Shown: piece by piece, positions 23,928 through 36,225 of the stretch
How the letters are laid out: the number at the start of each line of letters is the position of its first letter
Numbering within the stretch: position 1 is the stretch's first letter
Source: Arcuatula senhousia
Lineage: Eukaryota > Mollusca > Bivalvia > Mytilida > Mytilidae
Direction of reading: 5' to 3'
Assembly: GCA_963971305.1 (NCBI GenBank)
Contig: OZ020305.1
Coordinates: 5,179,001 to 5,243,000, forward strand
Length of the DNA: 64,000 nt
Position numbers and translations under genes: made by a program
The notes under the pieces: generated by a model
Seen by the model: the letters and a program-made list of their open reading frames with translations, nothing else
The model's database searches: none
Told to the model about the DNA's origin: nothing

Positions 23928-24110
23928 CAATTTGAAACATGCATTATGGAAAACTTGTAATCCTTGGTGCACCTACATGTACAATACTAATATGGTTTAT
24001 GTTTAACTTGTCAGCTAAGTGGGATTTTGGACTTAAACCAAGTGAACATCAACATTAGAGGTGTCAATAAGCCCATACGCCCTTCCTCACTTTGAGGCGA
24101 GCTGAAAATA
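23928..24110 (+). mobile_element. Pearl-like repeat, right part after the foldback insertion
   Basis: Continuation of the interrupted unit: AAACATGCATTATGGAAAAC, TTGGTGCACCTACATGTACA, then a decayed remainder to about 24110 (CTTTGAGGCGAGC). No ACGG tract survives here. Confidence 0.55.
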
Positions 24111-24420
24111 GGTGAAGCAGGAGGCATGTGGATGACAGCTAAATAAACCAAACTCCATTGTATGGGTCTTAGTTATGCCTGCATAAATACCATAACATCA
24201 AGAGGCTGTGATGAGTAAATTATTGGGAAAACTGTCTAAAAACCATTGATTGAAATGAAGAAACCAAATAAGAAGCAAATGAAACCACGTAAACTAGAAA
24301 TGGGAAGCCAAATCAAGCTCTGAAGTAGTTAGGATTATCAACACAAGGAAAGAACCAAGAATGTTGTAACATTTTGTTTAAAATCAATCTCAACGTTAAT
24401 TTAATCTATCTCTACCAAAC
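24111..24420. other. Spacer without recognisable features
   Basis: I see no gene, RNA or bounded repeat between the pearl-like remnant and the following minisatellite. Confidence 0.5.
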
Positions 24421-24423
24421 ACA

Positions 24424-24880
24424 GTGATCATCAACCTGCTTAAACAGAACTATTGCCAAAGCATAGATCATCAACCTGCTTAAACAGAATTATTGCCAAA
24501 GCATGATCATCAACCTGCTTAAACAGAACTATTGCCAAAGCATAGATCATCAACCTGCTTAAACAGAATTATTGCCAAAGCATGATCCAGGGATTGTGAA
24601 GGAATTTTTTGCAAAGGGCCATTTAACACTTTTTTCATAAAAAATCAAAATTTCAAGGGGCCATTTCTTAATATTCTATATAAATTTTTAAAATGAGAGG
24701 GGGCCATTTTCATTTTTGATGTGCCAATGGCCCATGGCCCCCTGCCTTCCCAATCCCTGATGATCATCAACCTGCTTAAACAGAACTATTGCCAAAGCAT
24801 GATCATCAACCTGCTTAAACAGAACTATTGCCAAAGCATGATCATCAACCTGCTTAAACAGAACTATTGCCAAAGCATAG
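24424..24880. repeat. 39/41-bp minisatellite, about seven units, interrupted
   Basis: The unit GATCATCAACCTGCTTAAAC plus AGAACTATTGCCAAAGCAT is 39 bp; some junctions have an extra AT (GCATAGATC), giving 41 bp. Four units precede and three follow a 172-bp inserted element at 24588-24759. Because 39 is divisible by three, the minus strand shows a false repeated-protein frame of VLFKQVDDHALAI units. Confidence 0.9.
24588..24759. mobile_element. 172-bp MITE inserted in the minisatellite, 6-bp target duplication
   Basis: Inverted ends CAGGGATTGTGAAGG and CCTTCCCAATCCCTG differ at one position. The insertion is flanked by ATGATC (24582-24587 and 24760-24765), and removing the insert with one copy restores a normal GCATGATCATCAACC junction of the minisatellite. 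The interior has several GGGGCCATTT-type blocks. The short length and lack of coding mark it as a MITE. Confidence 0.85.
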
Positions 24881-24942
24881 ATATTTAGAAATTCAATGAC
24901 CGTGGTTTAGATTTCATATAATTTTCTTTGGGTTTAGCTTAG

Positions 24943-25095
24943 ACTAAAATAAAACATGTGTTTGTTTCCTGCTAACATGCATACAAAAAAGGGTAGAAAA
25001 TAAAATATGTGTTTGTTTCCTGCTAACATGCATACAAAAAAGGGTAGAAAATAAAATATGTGTTTGTTTCCTGCTAACATGCATACAAAAAAAAG
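24943..25095. repeat. 51-bp tandem repeat, three units
   Basis: TTTGTTTCCTGCTAACATGC recurs at 24961, 25012 and 25063, a period of exactly 51 bp, with only one or two differences between units (AAAACATGTG against AAAATATGTG). The near identity suggests recent duplication. Confidence 0.9.
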
Positions 25096-25179
25096 GCAGA
25101 AAGGTCAGAAAATGATCTTATTTTTTTTAATAAGTTTACCTTGAGTCAATGGGAAAAGAATCCATACTTAATCCAGATA

Positions 25180-25480
25180 GGGGGAAGGTTGGGCCCAAAA
25201 AACTAGTTTAACCTTGCCACATTATAATGCGCCTGTCCTAAGCCAGGAATCTTTGACAAAGCTTTCATTTGTATTTTTTCTGTTCCTTGTTTAAGAAGGG
25301 GGTCTATCTCTGACTATTTCAGGACTGGATTTGAATTATGTGCCTTTTATTTAGATCATGGGCCAATTGCAGAACCACAAGCAGCGCCTGCTGGCCTCGT
25401 TGAAGGCTGCTGGCAATTTTCCATTGTGGTTTTTCTAAATTGCTGCTTGTAACATGTATGTAAGCTGTGTGACATCTTCC
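25180..25480 (+). repeat. Dispersed repeat R1 (GGGGGAAGGTTGGG to CCATTGTGG family)
   Basis: GGGGGAAGGTTGGGCCCAAAA, CCGCCACATT-like and CCTGTCCTAAGCCAGGAATC blocks recur at 63025-63130, and the later GTTGAAGGCTGCTGGCAATT, CCATTGTGG, TTTCTAAATTG portion recurs at about 51545-51660. No coding potential. Similar sequences are, as I recall, very abundant in mytilid genomes, and this may be a SINE-like family. The boundaries are approximate. Confidence 0.55.
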
Positions 25481-25654
25481 AAAAAACTAAGGTCAACAAA
25501 AACAAGACATTAATAGCTTTGGAGTTTGATTCATATGTTTTATTAGCTTAACTGTTTTAAAACTGTTGATTTCAATTGATACTTTGTATTGTACAATTCT
25601 TCTATCAACAAGAAAAAATATATATATATGTACTATCATGCAAAGTAACAATAA

Positions 25655-26312
25655 ACAAGAATATGTCCAAAAGACATAATGCCCCATCTTGCAACATATA
25701 TTTTTTTTTCCACAATCACTTAACCATTGAAGTTGTTTCAAAAGTATAAATTTATGTTGATTAAATGATAAAGTGTCATGATACTATACTTACATCTCTG
25801 TAAGTGGTCATCTGTGTGGAAAATATACATGTAGGTCACATCCAGAATCTGAAGCATGCATTGAGGTGCACCTACCATACCAATATAGTTGCTATGGCAA
25901 TTGTCAGTACGAGGGAATGGACTTTAACCATTCTGCTGTAAGTGGTCATTCATGCGTAAAATATAGGTCACAGCCAGCATCTGAAGCTTAGCATGACATG
26001 CAACTACCATACCGATATGATTGATGTGGCATTTATGTCAGTAAGTGGGAATAGACTTTAATCATTCTGCTGTAAGTGGTCATTCATGTGGAAAATATAG
26101 GTCACATCCAGCATCCGAAGCATGCATTGTGCTTATCATCACTAGGTGCACCTACCATATGCATACCAATATGATTGATGTGGCATTTGTCAGATGGTAG
26201 GAATTCGGAAATAAGGGGATTTGGGACGGACAAACGGACGAACGAACGGAAGGACAAACAGACGGACAGACTAACAGACCCATACATTATATGTACCAGG
26301 CAGGGGTATAAA
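25655..26312 (+). mobile_element. Pearl-like repeat, three units of about 135 bp, microsatellite end
   Basis: The left end AAGAATATGTCCAAAAGACA is followed by units marked by TATAGGTCACA.CCAGCATC at about 25830, 25966 and 26096, with AAGCATGCATTG and ACCATACCAATATGATTG blocks. The right end has GACGAACGAACGGAAGGACA, ACAGACGGACAGACTAACAG and a GTACCAGGCAGGGGTATAAA terminus. The 70- and 74-codon frames over the ACGG tract are by-products. Confidence 0.75.
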
Positions 26313-28494
26313 AAATTATATTGCAAAGTCTCATCAATAATTGAACAAGAGCAAATACTTAGTTTCTATTTCATATCTATTTATTAAAGTCATTCAAAGA
26401 TATGAAGATAAAATTTTCTTTTGATTTTATTTTAAATTACACTCAAATCAGAAGCCTTAAATTAAAGATTAAAGACTTGATAAAAGATCTTGACAAGAAA
26501 AAGGCTGTATTGTAATTTCTTTGCATTTACAATAATACCAATGATTACACATTACAGCTAGAGATCTGCTATTATATTTTTACTTCTGATCAAACTATGC
26601 TATAATGATGACAAGCAAAATAGTGGTATAATATTTCTATTCTCCTCCAATTTTCTTGATTTTTTTTCTCGATAGAATTAAGGATAATAACAAGTACAGA
26701 TTCCCATTCAGTCGCGGGTTAATATTCTCCGATTCTGTTTAATCAATATGTAAGGCAGGTGTTCGTATAACTATTACTTCAGAAAATCATAATCTTCCAT
26801 TTTCCATAATCTTGATTACTGGTATGGCATGGGGATATTGACACAGACTTAAACATGTAGGGATTCAGAGACTGTATGTGGAAATATAAATCTAGGTATA
26901 AATGCTTTTTTTTACCTTTTTAAGGTAAAAACCATCAAACCTGATATAAACTATGAACAAATGTAGACTTTTGAAAAGCTGATTTTGCATGCAACATTTA
27001 AAGCAATCATCAGCTTATTGTCTATCTGCAATAGCTTTTATTCTATTCTTAAAAAAACATGGGAAAATGTGAAAGGGGTTATCAAATAAAGCTTTGTAGA
27101 ACAAAGTCTGATCTATCATATAAATATAAACCATTATACAATCCATTTTAGTGATTTTAATTTAAATCTTATGTTTCATTTTACTTATTCTAAGTTTAGC
27201 ATTCGAGTATAAGAAAGGGAGTAAAGGTCTAAATTTCTAACTTAATTCTTGTGTGCAATCAAAAAGAATTTCATTTGTTGCCAACTTGCTCAATTGAACT
27301 TGGTGAGGTTTAAATTTTGAAAATTGTCTGATATTAACATGGAAATCAATGTTCACAAGATTTTCTTTTTCTTTCAAATGATGCAAAATTCCTTAAAGTA
27401 AACCCCTTGCAAAGATTTCCCATTATATATATGTTTCATGAAACATAATATCTGGGTACGTATGTTTCACTTTAGAAACACATATAAAAATCTTGTTTTT
27501 GAGGATCAAAAAGGATCCATTTTACAGTAAGCTCATATTAGGTCTTAGGCCAAGTGAGCAAGATGAGTAAATAATTTGACATTTGGAGTCTTTGACTTGA
27601 TAAAACAAAAAAGTCATGCACAGAAAAAAACCAAACATGCTTTTAAATTTTAATCCAAAACCACCAAATGTTCTATAAGATTCAAACAATAAACCTTCCT
27701 TTTTCAGCCTTAACTTGAACACTTCATTTCACTGATATTATTGTAATAATAGAATAAAAGGGCCTTTCGTGACAATCTCTCTACTTTTAATGTCAAAAAC
27801 ACATTCATTTAGGAGTGACTCAAATTACCAGGAGAATTGTCAACAAAAGCGTATACATTTCCACTCTGTGCCATCTAATATTATCAAAATCATTACATTA
27901 ATAAATTATTATTTCAATTCTTTCGGGATATTAGCCGTGCTAAGAATTTTTTCCGAGCATGATCATCACTTTGCTGATAATAGCAACACGAACGAAGGCC
28001 ACACAATAGATATTGAGTGCGTAAGATCTGGAATTTGGTATTGGTGATTGCCGTTGACTTGGTGAGAACTTTATTTGACAGACAGATAAATGATAATACT
28101 CAAGCCAAAGACTCCTTTGAATATTAATCCGTTTCCTTGTTATGACCAGTACTGCATGGAATGACGGGTGATTATCATCCACAGATTGGACAGGATATGA
28201 GGATGACATTAACAGATGCTAATCTTTACTTATGTGACAAAATCAAAGCTCTCATTATTCAATAATCTGTGCAAATATGGAAAGTGTCAAAAGGAATGCC
28301 AATTTAATAATATCTAATTTAATTTCAGTTATTGAATATATACTGCTTTCAAAAACAAACTGCTGGAGATAGGTGTAAATGTACTGGTACTATGATGTTC
28401 TTATTAAACAAGCAAATGCACTTTTAGACAATTTCCCACTTCCAAATTTTGTCATGAAAAGTTTCATAATGATTTGACACAAAAATGATGACAG
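26313..28494. other. AT-rich spacer without recognisable genes
   Basis: I see no exon with convincing splice signals, no RNA gene and no bounded repeat. The 92- and 89-codon frames around 27769-28209 overlap on opposite strands and match no family I recognise. Confidence 0.5.
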
Positions 28495-28830
28495 AATCTT
28501 ATTGTGAGCACGCTCCCATACCCCACACGTCCACATTTTGGACAGAGATTATCTAATTAGAATCAAAACCATATCAGTGACTCCTTATACCTAAAACTCC
28601 ATACTACATATGGAAATCCTAAAACAGTTGCTGAAAAATCTGTTATAATTAAGAGCTAATTTTCAACCCTGAAATTTAATGAAAAGGCCCCTACCTGAAG
28701 CTACATACCAAATATCAAAAGCCTATGATTAATACTTGCTGAGAAATCTGTAATGGAAATTTTGATCACTAAGAGATGGACAGACAGACCAAAGGACCAG
28801 CCAAAAGCATTATACCCTTCACAACTTCAA
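28495..28830 (+). mobile_element. Pearl-like repeat, short degenerate copy
   Basis: The left end GTGAGCACGCTCCCATACCC (with an inverted GTGAGC/GCTC pair) is shared with a truncated copy at about 30803-30850. The core has GAAGCTACATACCAAATATC and GCTGAGAAATCTGTAATGG, then GAGATGGACAGACAGACCAA and GCATTATACCC. A related core lies at about 36090-36225. Confidence 0.65.
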
Positions 28831-28932
28831 TGTGTGATGTGTGTTGCATCAGGTATAAATACATTTGTACTTTTGTAATCTCCTTATTACAAGGAGATTA
28901 CAATAGTATGCTCCCCCCCCCTTTTTGGCAGA

Positions 28933-29514
28933 AAGGAGTAGAGCCACGAAGGCCCTAAATCGGCCCGGTATTTTCACTATTTTTTCAACTACTATAACTT
29001 GTCAAAAATTTAACTAAAATATGATAAGGTATGAACAAACTTTTCATATCTGTAAGATTTAGCAAAATATTTACAACACAGGTTTAGCCTTGAGACTTTA
29101 AACAGGCCAATAATTTGAAAATTCCTCATTTTTCACACATTTTCACTGGTTTCTCTGCATATTTCGTCAAAATTAGTATTGGCCACATTCCTCGACCATC
29201 GTAATTTTGTGATAAATAATTTATCATATCATAATACACATTTCTATCACAAAATAATTTTGGTCGACAGGTGTGGCCCATTTCATATTCATCGATATAT
29301 ACATGAAAATCAAGAAAAACTGTCAAAAAATTGTTATTTTCGCAAAATAGTCTATTTTTTACCTCACTGCTCTCCTTATTGATAAATAATTGAAGGAAAA
29401 AGTTTTGCAATTCATGAAATAAAAAGACTAATGAACACTTATGCAGCAACTACAAGCCGATATATCAAAGTTGAATTTTTGGGCCAATTTGGGGCCTTCG
29501 TGGCTCTACTCCTT
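28933..29514. mobile_element. 582-bp inverted-repeat element, probable 8-bp imperfect target duplication
   Basis: The ends pair over about 34 bp, starting AAGGAGTAGAGCCACGAAGG, with two or three mismatches. Flanks are TTGGCAGA on the left and TTGGTTGA on the right, an 8-bp match with two differences, consistent with an old insertion. A second inverted pair (CGACCATCGTAATTTTGTGA against TCACAAAATAATTTTGGTCG) sits near the centre, at about 29203-29272. The 107-codon minus frame and 67-codon plus frame inside mirror each other because of this symmetry, and I do not call either a gene. Confidence 0.75.
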
Positions 29515-32500
29515 TTGGTTGAATATATAGGAAATTATTGAAGCGTGACCAAAGCAGCCCCCCTCTTAGGCCAGGTAGTGGGCCCCCTCTTTAAAGAATT
29601 TCTGGATCTGCCTCTGTATATCTAGAATTTTTATAAGCACCTTATTCAGATCCAAAATCCAGTTGGTGACAGTCTATTTCCAAGTGATGTGTCCAGAAAC
29701 CAGTGTCATTCTATTTCTTTCCCTAATGGTAAATAAACTACTGTTTGTTAGTGTTCCATCATTAGCAAGTTAATTGCCAGTGGCCTAGCTGACTCCTAAC
29801 ATTACAAGTCCTTAGTTATTGACCAAACTGAACCCTAACTAGACCAGTTATAGGACTATTATATATCTACCAGGGTTAATGGCACAAGTCAATGCTGTAA
29901 CGAGAGTAAAATATTAAATACAAATAAGTTGTTGTTTTGGAGAGAATATTTATCTGTCAGATAAGGTTTTGAGTGGTAAGGGACAATATGAATTCAAAGG
30001 TATCAGCAGGAGTTGGAGAGGTGAAGCATGTTACTGTTGATTCATTTATTTTCTTGGGTCAATTTACATCATGAATAATAATGAAACCACATTAAACAAA
30101 AAATAATACATAATGTCAGAACAGGAGTGCAGTCATTACGTTCAATTGGTGCCTTAGAAAATATTCCAGGAATTTCAAAAATTAGTCAAAATCAGTCCCA
30201 TCTCTATTTTTCACCCTCCAAGTCCTATCCCACGGTAACTGCCTTTGGACCAGGAATTAAAATGTCCAACAAATAATAACCAAAAACAACGAGCAGAAAT
30301 TATTTTTTACATAAACAGAGCTTAAATCAATAAAACAAGATAAAACATTATAAAAGAATGTGATGGGGAATACAATGTATATATAATTATATTGTCCCAG
30401 ATGTTAGATACTTTAGTACAGATGGTTAATGTCATATTCTTACAGAAAATACAAATCAAACCTATCTTCATCAACCAAACAGGTCTGAAAAAACAGGGTA
30501 AACTGGTCTTAATTTTACCATAAATACAGATAAAACCAGTTTAAAAACACTGTAACTTGTGAATGAAATATAAAATTTGACCAGTAAATACTAAAAGGGC
30601 CAGATGAACCGTCTACATCCTAAATGAGCTATGAAAGACTAAAAGAGGGTAAACCTATCTAAATCAAACCATAAATATTGATAAAACAGCTGTCTGATAT
30701 GACTGAAATAAGTGAATGAAGAAATAATTAGTCCCAGCACCACAAAACAATAAAACTTCTAAAGCCTGAGAATATTCTCAACTCCCAAATGAAAGAACCT
30801 TAGTGAGCACGCTCACATACCCCATGTGTGCCGCTAATGGACTATCAATGTTATCCTTGAGGAATTAGTATCAAGCTACAGGAATCAAAAATATTGAATG
30901 ATTGTGATAGTGAATTGGCAAGTATTTGAATATCATAACAAAGTTATGTCAAATTTCTTAGTCCAAAGGGCCATAACTCGGACAAAAATTTGGGGATAAA
31001 AAATTCCTTGTAATATGCACAACTACATATCGTGTACTTTTTGCTTAAACTTGTCTTACCAAACCTTAATTCTAACCTACCACACCCAGGGATCAAACCC
31101 TGGATGCCAAGCTCAGGCCTCATTTCTTCCTGACAACCCCTTACCCCCAAATCATGTACACTAATTTAGGACTTGTTATACATGTACTATTTCTACAACA
31201 TTTTACAACCTGTTTCCTGCTTTTGCCTTCTCCGAGGAATTATTCAGTCTGTTATGTCATAAACATCTCAGTGACTAAATAGATCAAACTCAAGCTGGTT
31301 TCAGAAATGTAACTGTTTCATTAATAATTCAAAACAACAGTTGCACTGTGCTATGTATATGCTGTTATTCAGTCTTTTTAAAGTCACAAGAGATTGGATA
31401 CACTTATAGATAGACGAGAAAGAGATGTGGAATAAGTGCACGCGACACAACCAACAATAGGAAAGAGCAACTTAAAAAATCACAAAGGATAGGAGCCAGC
31501 AGTCGTTAACATGACCAGAGGTTGTTGCTCGCCTTCTTATATATTTATCAATATCACTGAAATGCACCCAAAATCAGGAAACCCATTAGATGCATGTCTG
31601 ATAAATTTCTTAAAAAAGAATCAAATGTTAAATTTACTGACAGTTGATTATTCTGGTATCACGCTGCAAATTCTATCATTTGATCTCTGATATTCTATTC
31701 TTTTATTTCAGTGCAATGCAACAACTAGCATTTGGTGAACAATGTATGGGCAGATTATTTAGCCGATTGCAGGTGACTCAGAGCAGGGAAATTTTTCTCA
31801 GCAACTACATATCACAGCTATTCTTATTTGGTATGCAACATAAGCAAATTATGGTCCCATAGTACAATTAGAACTTAATTTCAGGTTTGTCACTCAGCTA
31901 AGTCTTGTTTAATGAAACCTCCCCATTTCTGTCTTTGAACCATTTCTTTCTTCCTTTACATTGTAGTGTTTCAAAGAAGGATAAATTCTCCTTGTGAAGT
32001 TCAAACAGAATCATACTTTGTCAATAGTGTTAATTATTGATGAAGCCATCCTGTAACAGTGAGAATTAGGGTTACATGCACTCTGTCTAAAAAATATATT
32101 GAACTTGACACAGTTAGACAACTGTAGAACAAATAACTCAGAAATGTAAAACTCTATCAATTATTTATGATCATATCATTTGTTGTGTTTCCCCAATAGA
32201 ACTTTTACACATCTGATAGAAATAAAACTAGAACACTAGGAAAAAATAGATTTTGTAACATTTCTATAACAAGAATATCAGTTTTATATGGTCTGATGAA
32301 TAACTAGATTTTTACCATTTTATTAATTAATGGATTTTATTATAAATTTCAGAGACAATATAAAATGTTATGAGTAACAAGAGCATGCATGAAGGTCCCT
32401 GATATCAAAACATGTGACCTTGACCTTTAACTTTTTGACCTCCAAATAAATAGCTTCAGCTTTAACAGTAAGTGTCATTTATAACTTCTATTGAGATGTT

Positions 32501-32550
32501 CAAAATTTAAAGCTCTGAAAGCATTTTCAGACTGTGGATGAACAGAAGGA
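29515..32550. other. AT-rich spacer with pearl-like fragments
   Basis: I support no gene. About 30803-30850 carries a truncated GTGAGCACGCTCACATACCC end, and about 30957-31035 carries a fragment of the 21.8-kb family (GGGCCATAACTCGGACAAAA). About 29565-29620 has CCCCCTCTTTAAAGAATTTC then TGGATCTGCC, the inverse of a motif near 6145. The short frames here show no recognisable domain. Confidence 0.5.
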
Positions 32551-33120
32551 AAGCAAGAGGCCGAGTCTCAGGAGTCTGACTTCAATGACTGATGGAATGA
32601 AAATAATTTTGGGTATCTGAGGCAAAAAACTCTAAGGATCATTATACAACTTCCACCTATGAAGGCTTTTGTAGAGCACTAATAGTCAATACTTAAAGCA
32701 AACAAAAGCTTTTCTCAATCTTTTATCAGCTTAATCTGCAAGGCAATAAACTAAAACTTGACAATTAACGGCCATAACTTTTATAATGGGTCATCTGACA
32801 ACTTGGACCCTATAGACACTTTTGTAGAGCTCAATGAGCAAAAGATTAAAGAAGGCAGCTTTTCTCTATCTGCAACAGTTTATATAGACCAAAACAATGT
32901 AAAAACACTATTTTTCATCCTTTAAAGGACCATACCCCTGCAAGGAGTCATCTGACAACTTCTTTACCGATTATATTTTTTGTTTTATAAGCCAAAAAAA
33001 CTGAGGACTGACCCTCCTTTTCTATTTTAGCAATGACAGCTATGTTGCTTGATTGGAAGTGACCAATGAGGATGCTGACAACGGACATCAAGTCACATGA
33101 ACCTTTCGGCCAGGTGAGAT
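32551..33120 (+). mobile_element. Pearl-like repeat, degenerate copy of the 16.2-kb family
   Basis: The left end AGCAAGAGGCCGAGTCTCAG keeps the position of the GAGGCTCC hairpin but has lost its symmetry. The right end has ACGGACATCAAGTCACATGA and CCTTTCGGCCAGGTGAGATT, matching GTCACATGACCCTTCGGGTC of the intact copy. The microsatellite is reduced. The copy is about 570 bp against 1.45 kb for the full one. Confidence 0.65.
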
Positions 33121-35020
33121 TAAAAAGACAGAAAGCTGTATTTGATACTTCTGTGAAAGGTAGTGGACTTATACAGATCCAATAAAGGTGGTTAGGTTGG
33201 TTATTATTACAAATATTAAACTTTAATACCAGAATTATTTTTCATTGGCTTTTTCCATCATATTGACACCAATGTGGGGGTCTTTAAATGGGGGGTTTTA
33301 ATCAGGGTTCATGGAAAATAGAAATTAGCAAATATTTGAGAAAATTCCCCAAATCACAATTCACAGGAAATATTGCCACTGTAGAAATCTTTGGGGGCAT
33401 CAATCACAGATCAAGGAAAATTATTTTTGCTAAGAACAGACAATGCCCTCGTCAAAGTTCACGAACAATTGTTTGCCTGAATCAAAGTTCACAGAAAATT
33501 CAAATGGATGATCATGCATCACCAAATTACCCCATTGGCCCCCTCCAATGTAAGTATAACACTAGTAAGTAAGAAATGTTTCATGTATCTTTCAGACAGA
33601 ATAGTCAAGTTGACAATAATCACACAACTCTTTTAAGTGTCCTGAACATTCATGTTACCAACAGATTACGTAGAGTGACAGAATAGAAATATAATACCCA
33701 TAATGCATTGTAAAGGTTCGGTAAATAAAGAGACAATATCAGTAACGTAGGAAAATTTCCCAGGGGGGCTGTTCTTTAATCAAACATTGTAGCACTAGGT
33801 TGTATTGATTTTTAATTTTGTGATGACAGAATTGAAATTTAGTTGTAGATGTCATTGGGGTATACAATCACAGTCGTTGAACAAACTAGAGATCCTCTGT
33901 AGAGGTTTGAGTGCTTTACAAATGCTGATTGGTATTAGAAATGTAAAATAAACTGTTGTGCTTTTTAATTTTGATTATTATATATGATAATAATCATTGA
34001 TAATGTTTTATCTATTCAATATCTTATTGTGGTTTCTTTTAAAACAATATAACAAAACCAATGTCCTGCCCCTGACTACTGAAGTGTTAAAAAAACACAC
34101 GAAGGCCAATATAAGTTAATAAAAGTATTTCAATTGGACCATATCTTTAACTATTATGAGAAGTTTAAGTCTACCTAAAAATCAACTGTTCACAATATTC
34201 AGGACTTCTAGCCAAAAGGTTGAAAATTGCAAATGCCATTAAGAGTTCAAGAGTATAGAACAAAAACAGTTGAAATTTAAGCCAATTATTTTGCCTATAT
34301 CCTTGCCATCACAATTAATCTCCAAGGTATAGCAAATATAAGGTGCAAATTTTAGTTTCATTGTTGAAAAATGCTGGTGTTGTGACACTAAAATCGACAT
34401 CAATCACCTTTCATAAGTGTTACTATAAGTACACAAAAAACTTTCATTATAATTTGGGTAAAAGGGCAGTAATTTATCCCCAAATAGCTAAACCCTTAGC
34501 AAATTACATAACATGGATCCTCTTTATTGTCGCATTCCATAAAACTTTCAGACCGAACTTTAGTCATTATCGGTAAAAGTTGCCATCACAATAAAACACG
34601 ATTACAAGTCCATTTCCCTGACAGTACTAAACCCTTTGTAACATTATCGTTGAATAGCCAGTGACATCAATGAAAAATAGCATTACCGAGATCACCGTGA
34701 TCCATCAATGGTTGACTTTATATGGAAATCTAAGAATATTTCATCAACGTTTGTTAACTAATTTACATCATCAATAAAATTCATACCCAACGGCAAAATG
34801 ACGTTATATATTCTTTTTATTATGTTGCTTTCAAGTCGACAAAATCGATAATTATCAATTTATGAACTAATATTGTTAATAAACAAGTTTGACATTATAA
34901 AGCAAAGACAGCAATAACAAGACAAAACTGGATAAATCTTAAATGGAAAAACGGTGGGTATTTTTCAAAATATTTTTTTTAAAAGGTTATCTATCTACAT
35001 GTATGTAACAGGAGGTGCAT
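33121..35020. other. AT-rich spacer without recognisable genes
   Basis: I see no exon or RNA gene. About 33300-33500 has four loose copies of a CAAAGTTCACAGAAAATT-like block, which account for a 94-codon frame there. Confidence 0.5.
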
Positions 35021-35037
35021 CTTTTAAACAAGAAACA

Positions 35038-35225
35038 CAGGCGCGGATTCAGGCAGGGGCGCACCGGGTGCACGCCCCTCTAAAATGTGGAATTTTTTTA
35101 TTTTTTACCATGAATTCAATCAAAAAAGGCCAAAATTTTTGCACTTCGCTCTGCTCAGGGAATATTTACTACTTACACACCCTCTTATCAAAATTCCTGC
35201 ATCTGTGCCCGATACATGCCTAATA
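35038..35225. mobile_element. Possible short MITE (weak ends)
   Basis: The left end CAGGCGCGGATTCAGGCAGG and right block CCTGCATCTGTGCCC pair imperfectly. The left end is followed by GGCGCACCGGGTGCACGCCC, itself a hairpin. GC-rich ends around an AT-rich body are typical of small MITEs, but I cannot fix a target-site duplication. Confidence 0.4.
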
Positions 35226-35487
35226 AGTATTATGTAAACAAACAGTAAATTGCAGGCACAAAATAACAAAACAACAATAGAACTATAGAATAGGCTACAT
35301 ACTAGCAATCATTTAGCAAATACCCCCCGCTTGCACAATAATTGCCTTATGCAAACTCTTAAGTATTATAGAATCCAAAAATAATAAAAAGTATACAGAA
35401 TGCCAAAAATTTTCTTGTTTCAAAATTGAAAACCTAGGACTAAAAGTTTTGGTACTTTTGCACAACAATTGAAATATTAACAAGGAT

Positions 35488-35810
35488 TGTGTCCATGGGA
35501 CACAGATTCCCCTGAGTTGCCCCAAAACAAAGGTCTGACAGGTATGAAAATTGCTTAGGATATGTATACAGTTTGTCATACTGTTCCAACAAATTTCAAA
35601 TTATTCCCATGTATGGTTCTGAGGAAAGCTTGACAGAAATTCTACTAAGTCCTAAACAGGAAGTGGATGTCCAACAGGTATGAATGTCACTTAAGAGATA
35701 CAGCTCATCATACTGAACCCCCCTGTCAAATTTTGATTCATTTTTATGTACATTGTTCAGAAAAGCTTGACAGAATTTTTTACAGATACTAAGAGGGACG
35801 CATTATACAC
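35488..35810 (+). mobile_element. Pearl-like repeat, degenerate copy of the 9-kb family
   Basis: GTGTCCATGGGACACAGATT opens it, followed by about two units with ACAGTTTGTCATACTG, AAATTTCAAATTATTC, GAAAGCTTGACAGAAATT and CCTAAACAGGAAGTGGATGT. The right end is lost in AAGAGGGACGCATTATACAC. An adjacent related core continues to about 36225. Confidence 0.65.
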
Positions 35811-36225
35811 CACTTCTCGCTTAAATACATAGAGAAAACTGTGACCGAAATTCTTCTGATGATTCATTATGATGATGCAGGTCTCAAGTGGCCAGCTTAA
35901 TAATGCCATTTTGACCCCAATTTGTTACTTCTGGGACACAATGCACTTTGTAGGTTACATAATAGTCTAAGTTTGATCCCAACAGATAAAATACAACAAA
36001 TAGTTATTGTTTTAGATCTGTCGTCTTATTCATGCAATGATATTTCAACGGGAAATCTGTTACTTTTCAAGTTTTGATTTTACCTTAATTTGGCCGGATC
36101 TCGTTAAACAGGAAGTAGGTGAGCGACAAACATAAAATCGTTTCCCACGTTATGGGACCCCACCCTGATGCTGTATACCAAATATCAAGTGGCTGTGATT
36201 AGTAATTGCTGAGAAAACTGTTACA

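Noticed and set aside
24688..24873. 61-codon minus frame with three VLFKQVDDHALAI repeats, looking like a repeat protein
   Set aside because: The 39-bp DNA unit is divisible by three, so any frame repeats. It begins inside the inserted MITE.
29126..29449. 107-codon minus frame
   Set aside because: Lies inside an inverted-repeat element, and the opposite strand has a mirrored frame; no domain recognised.
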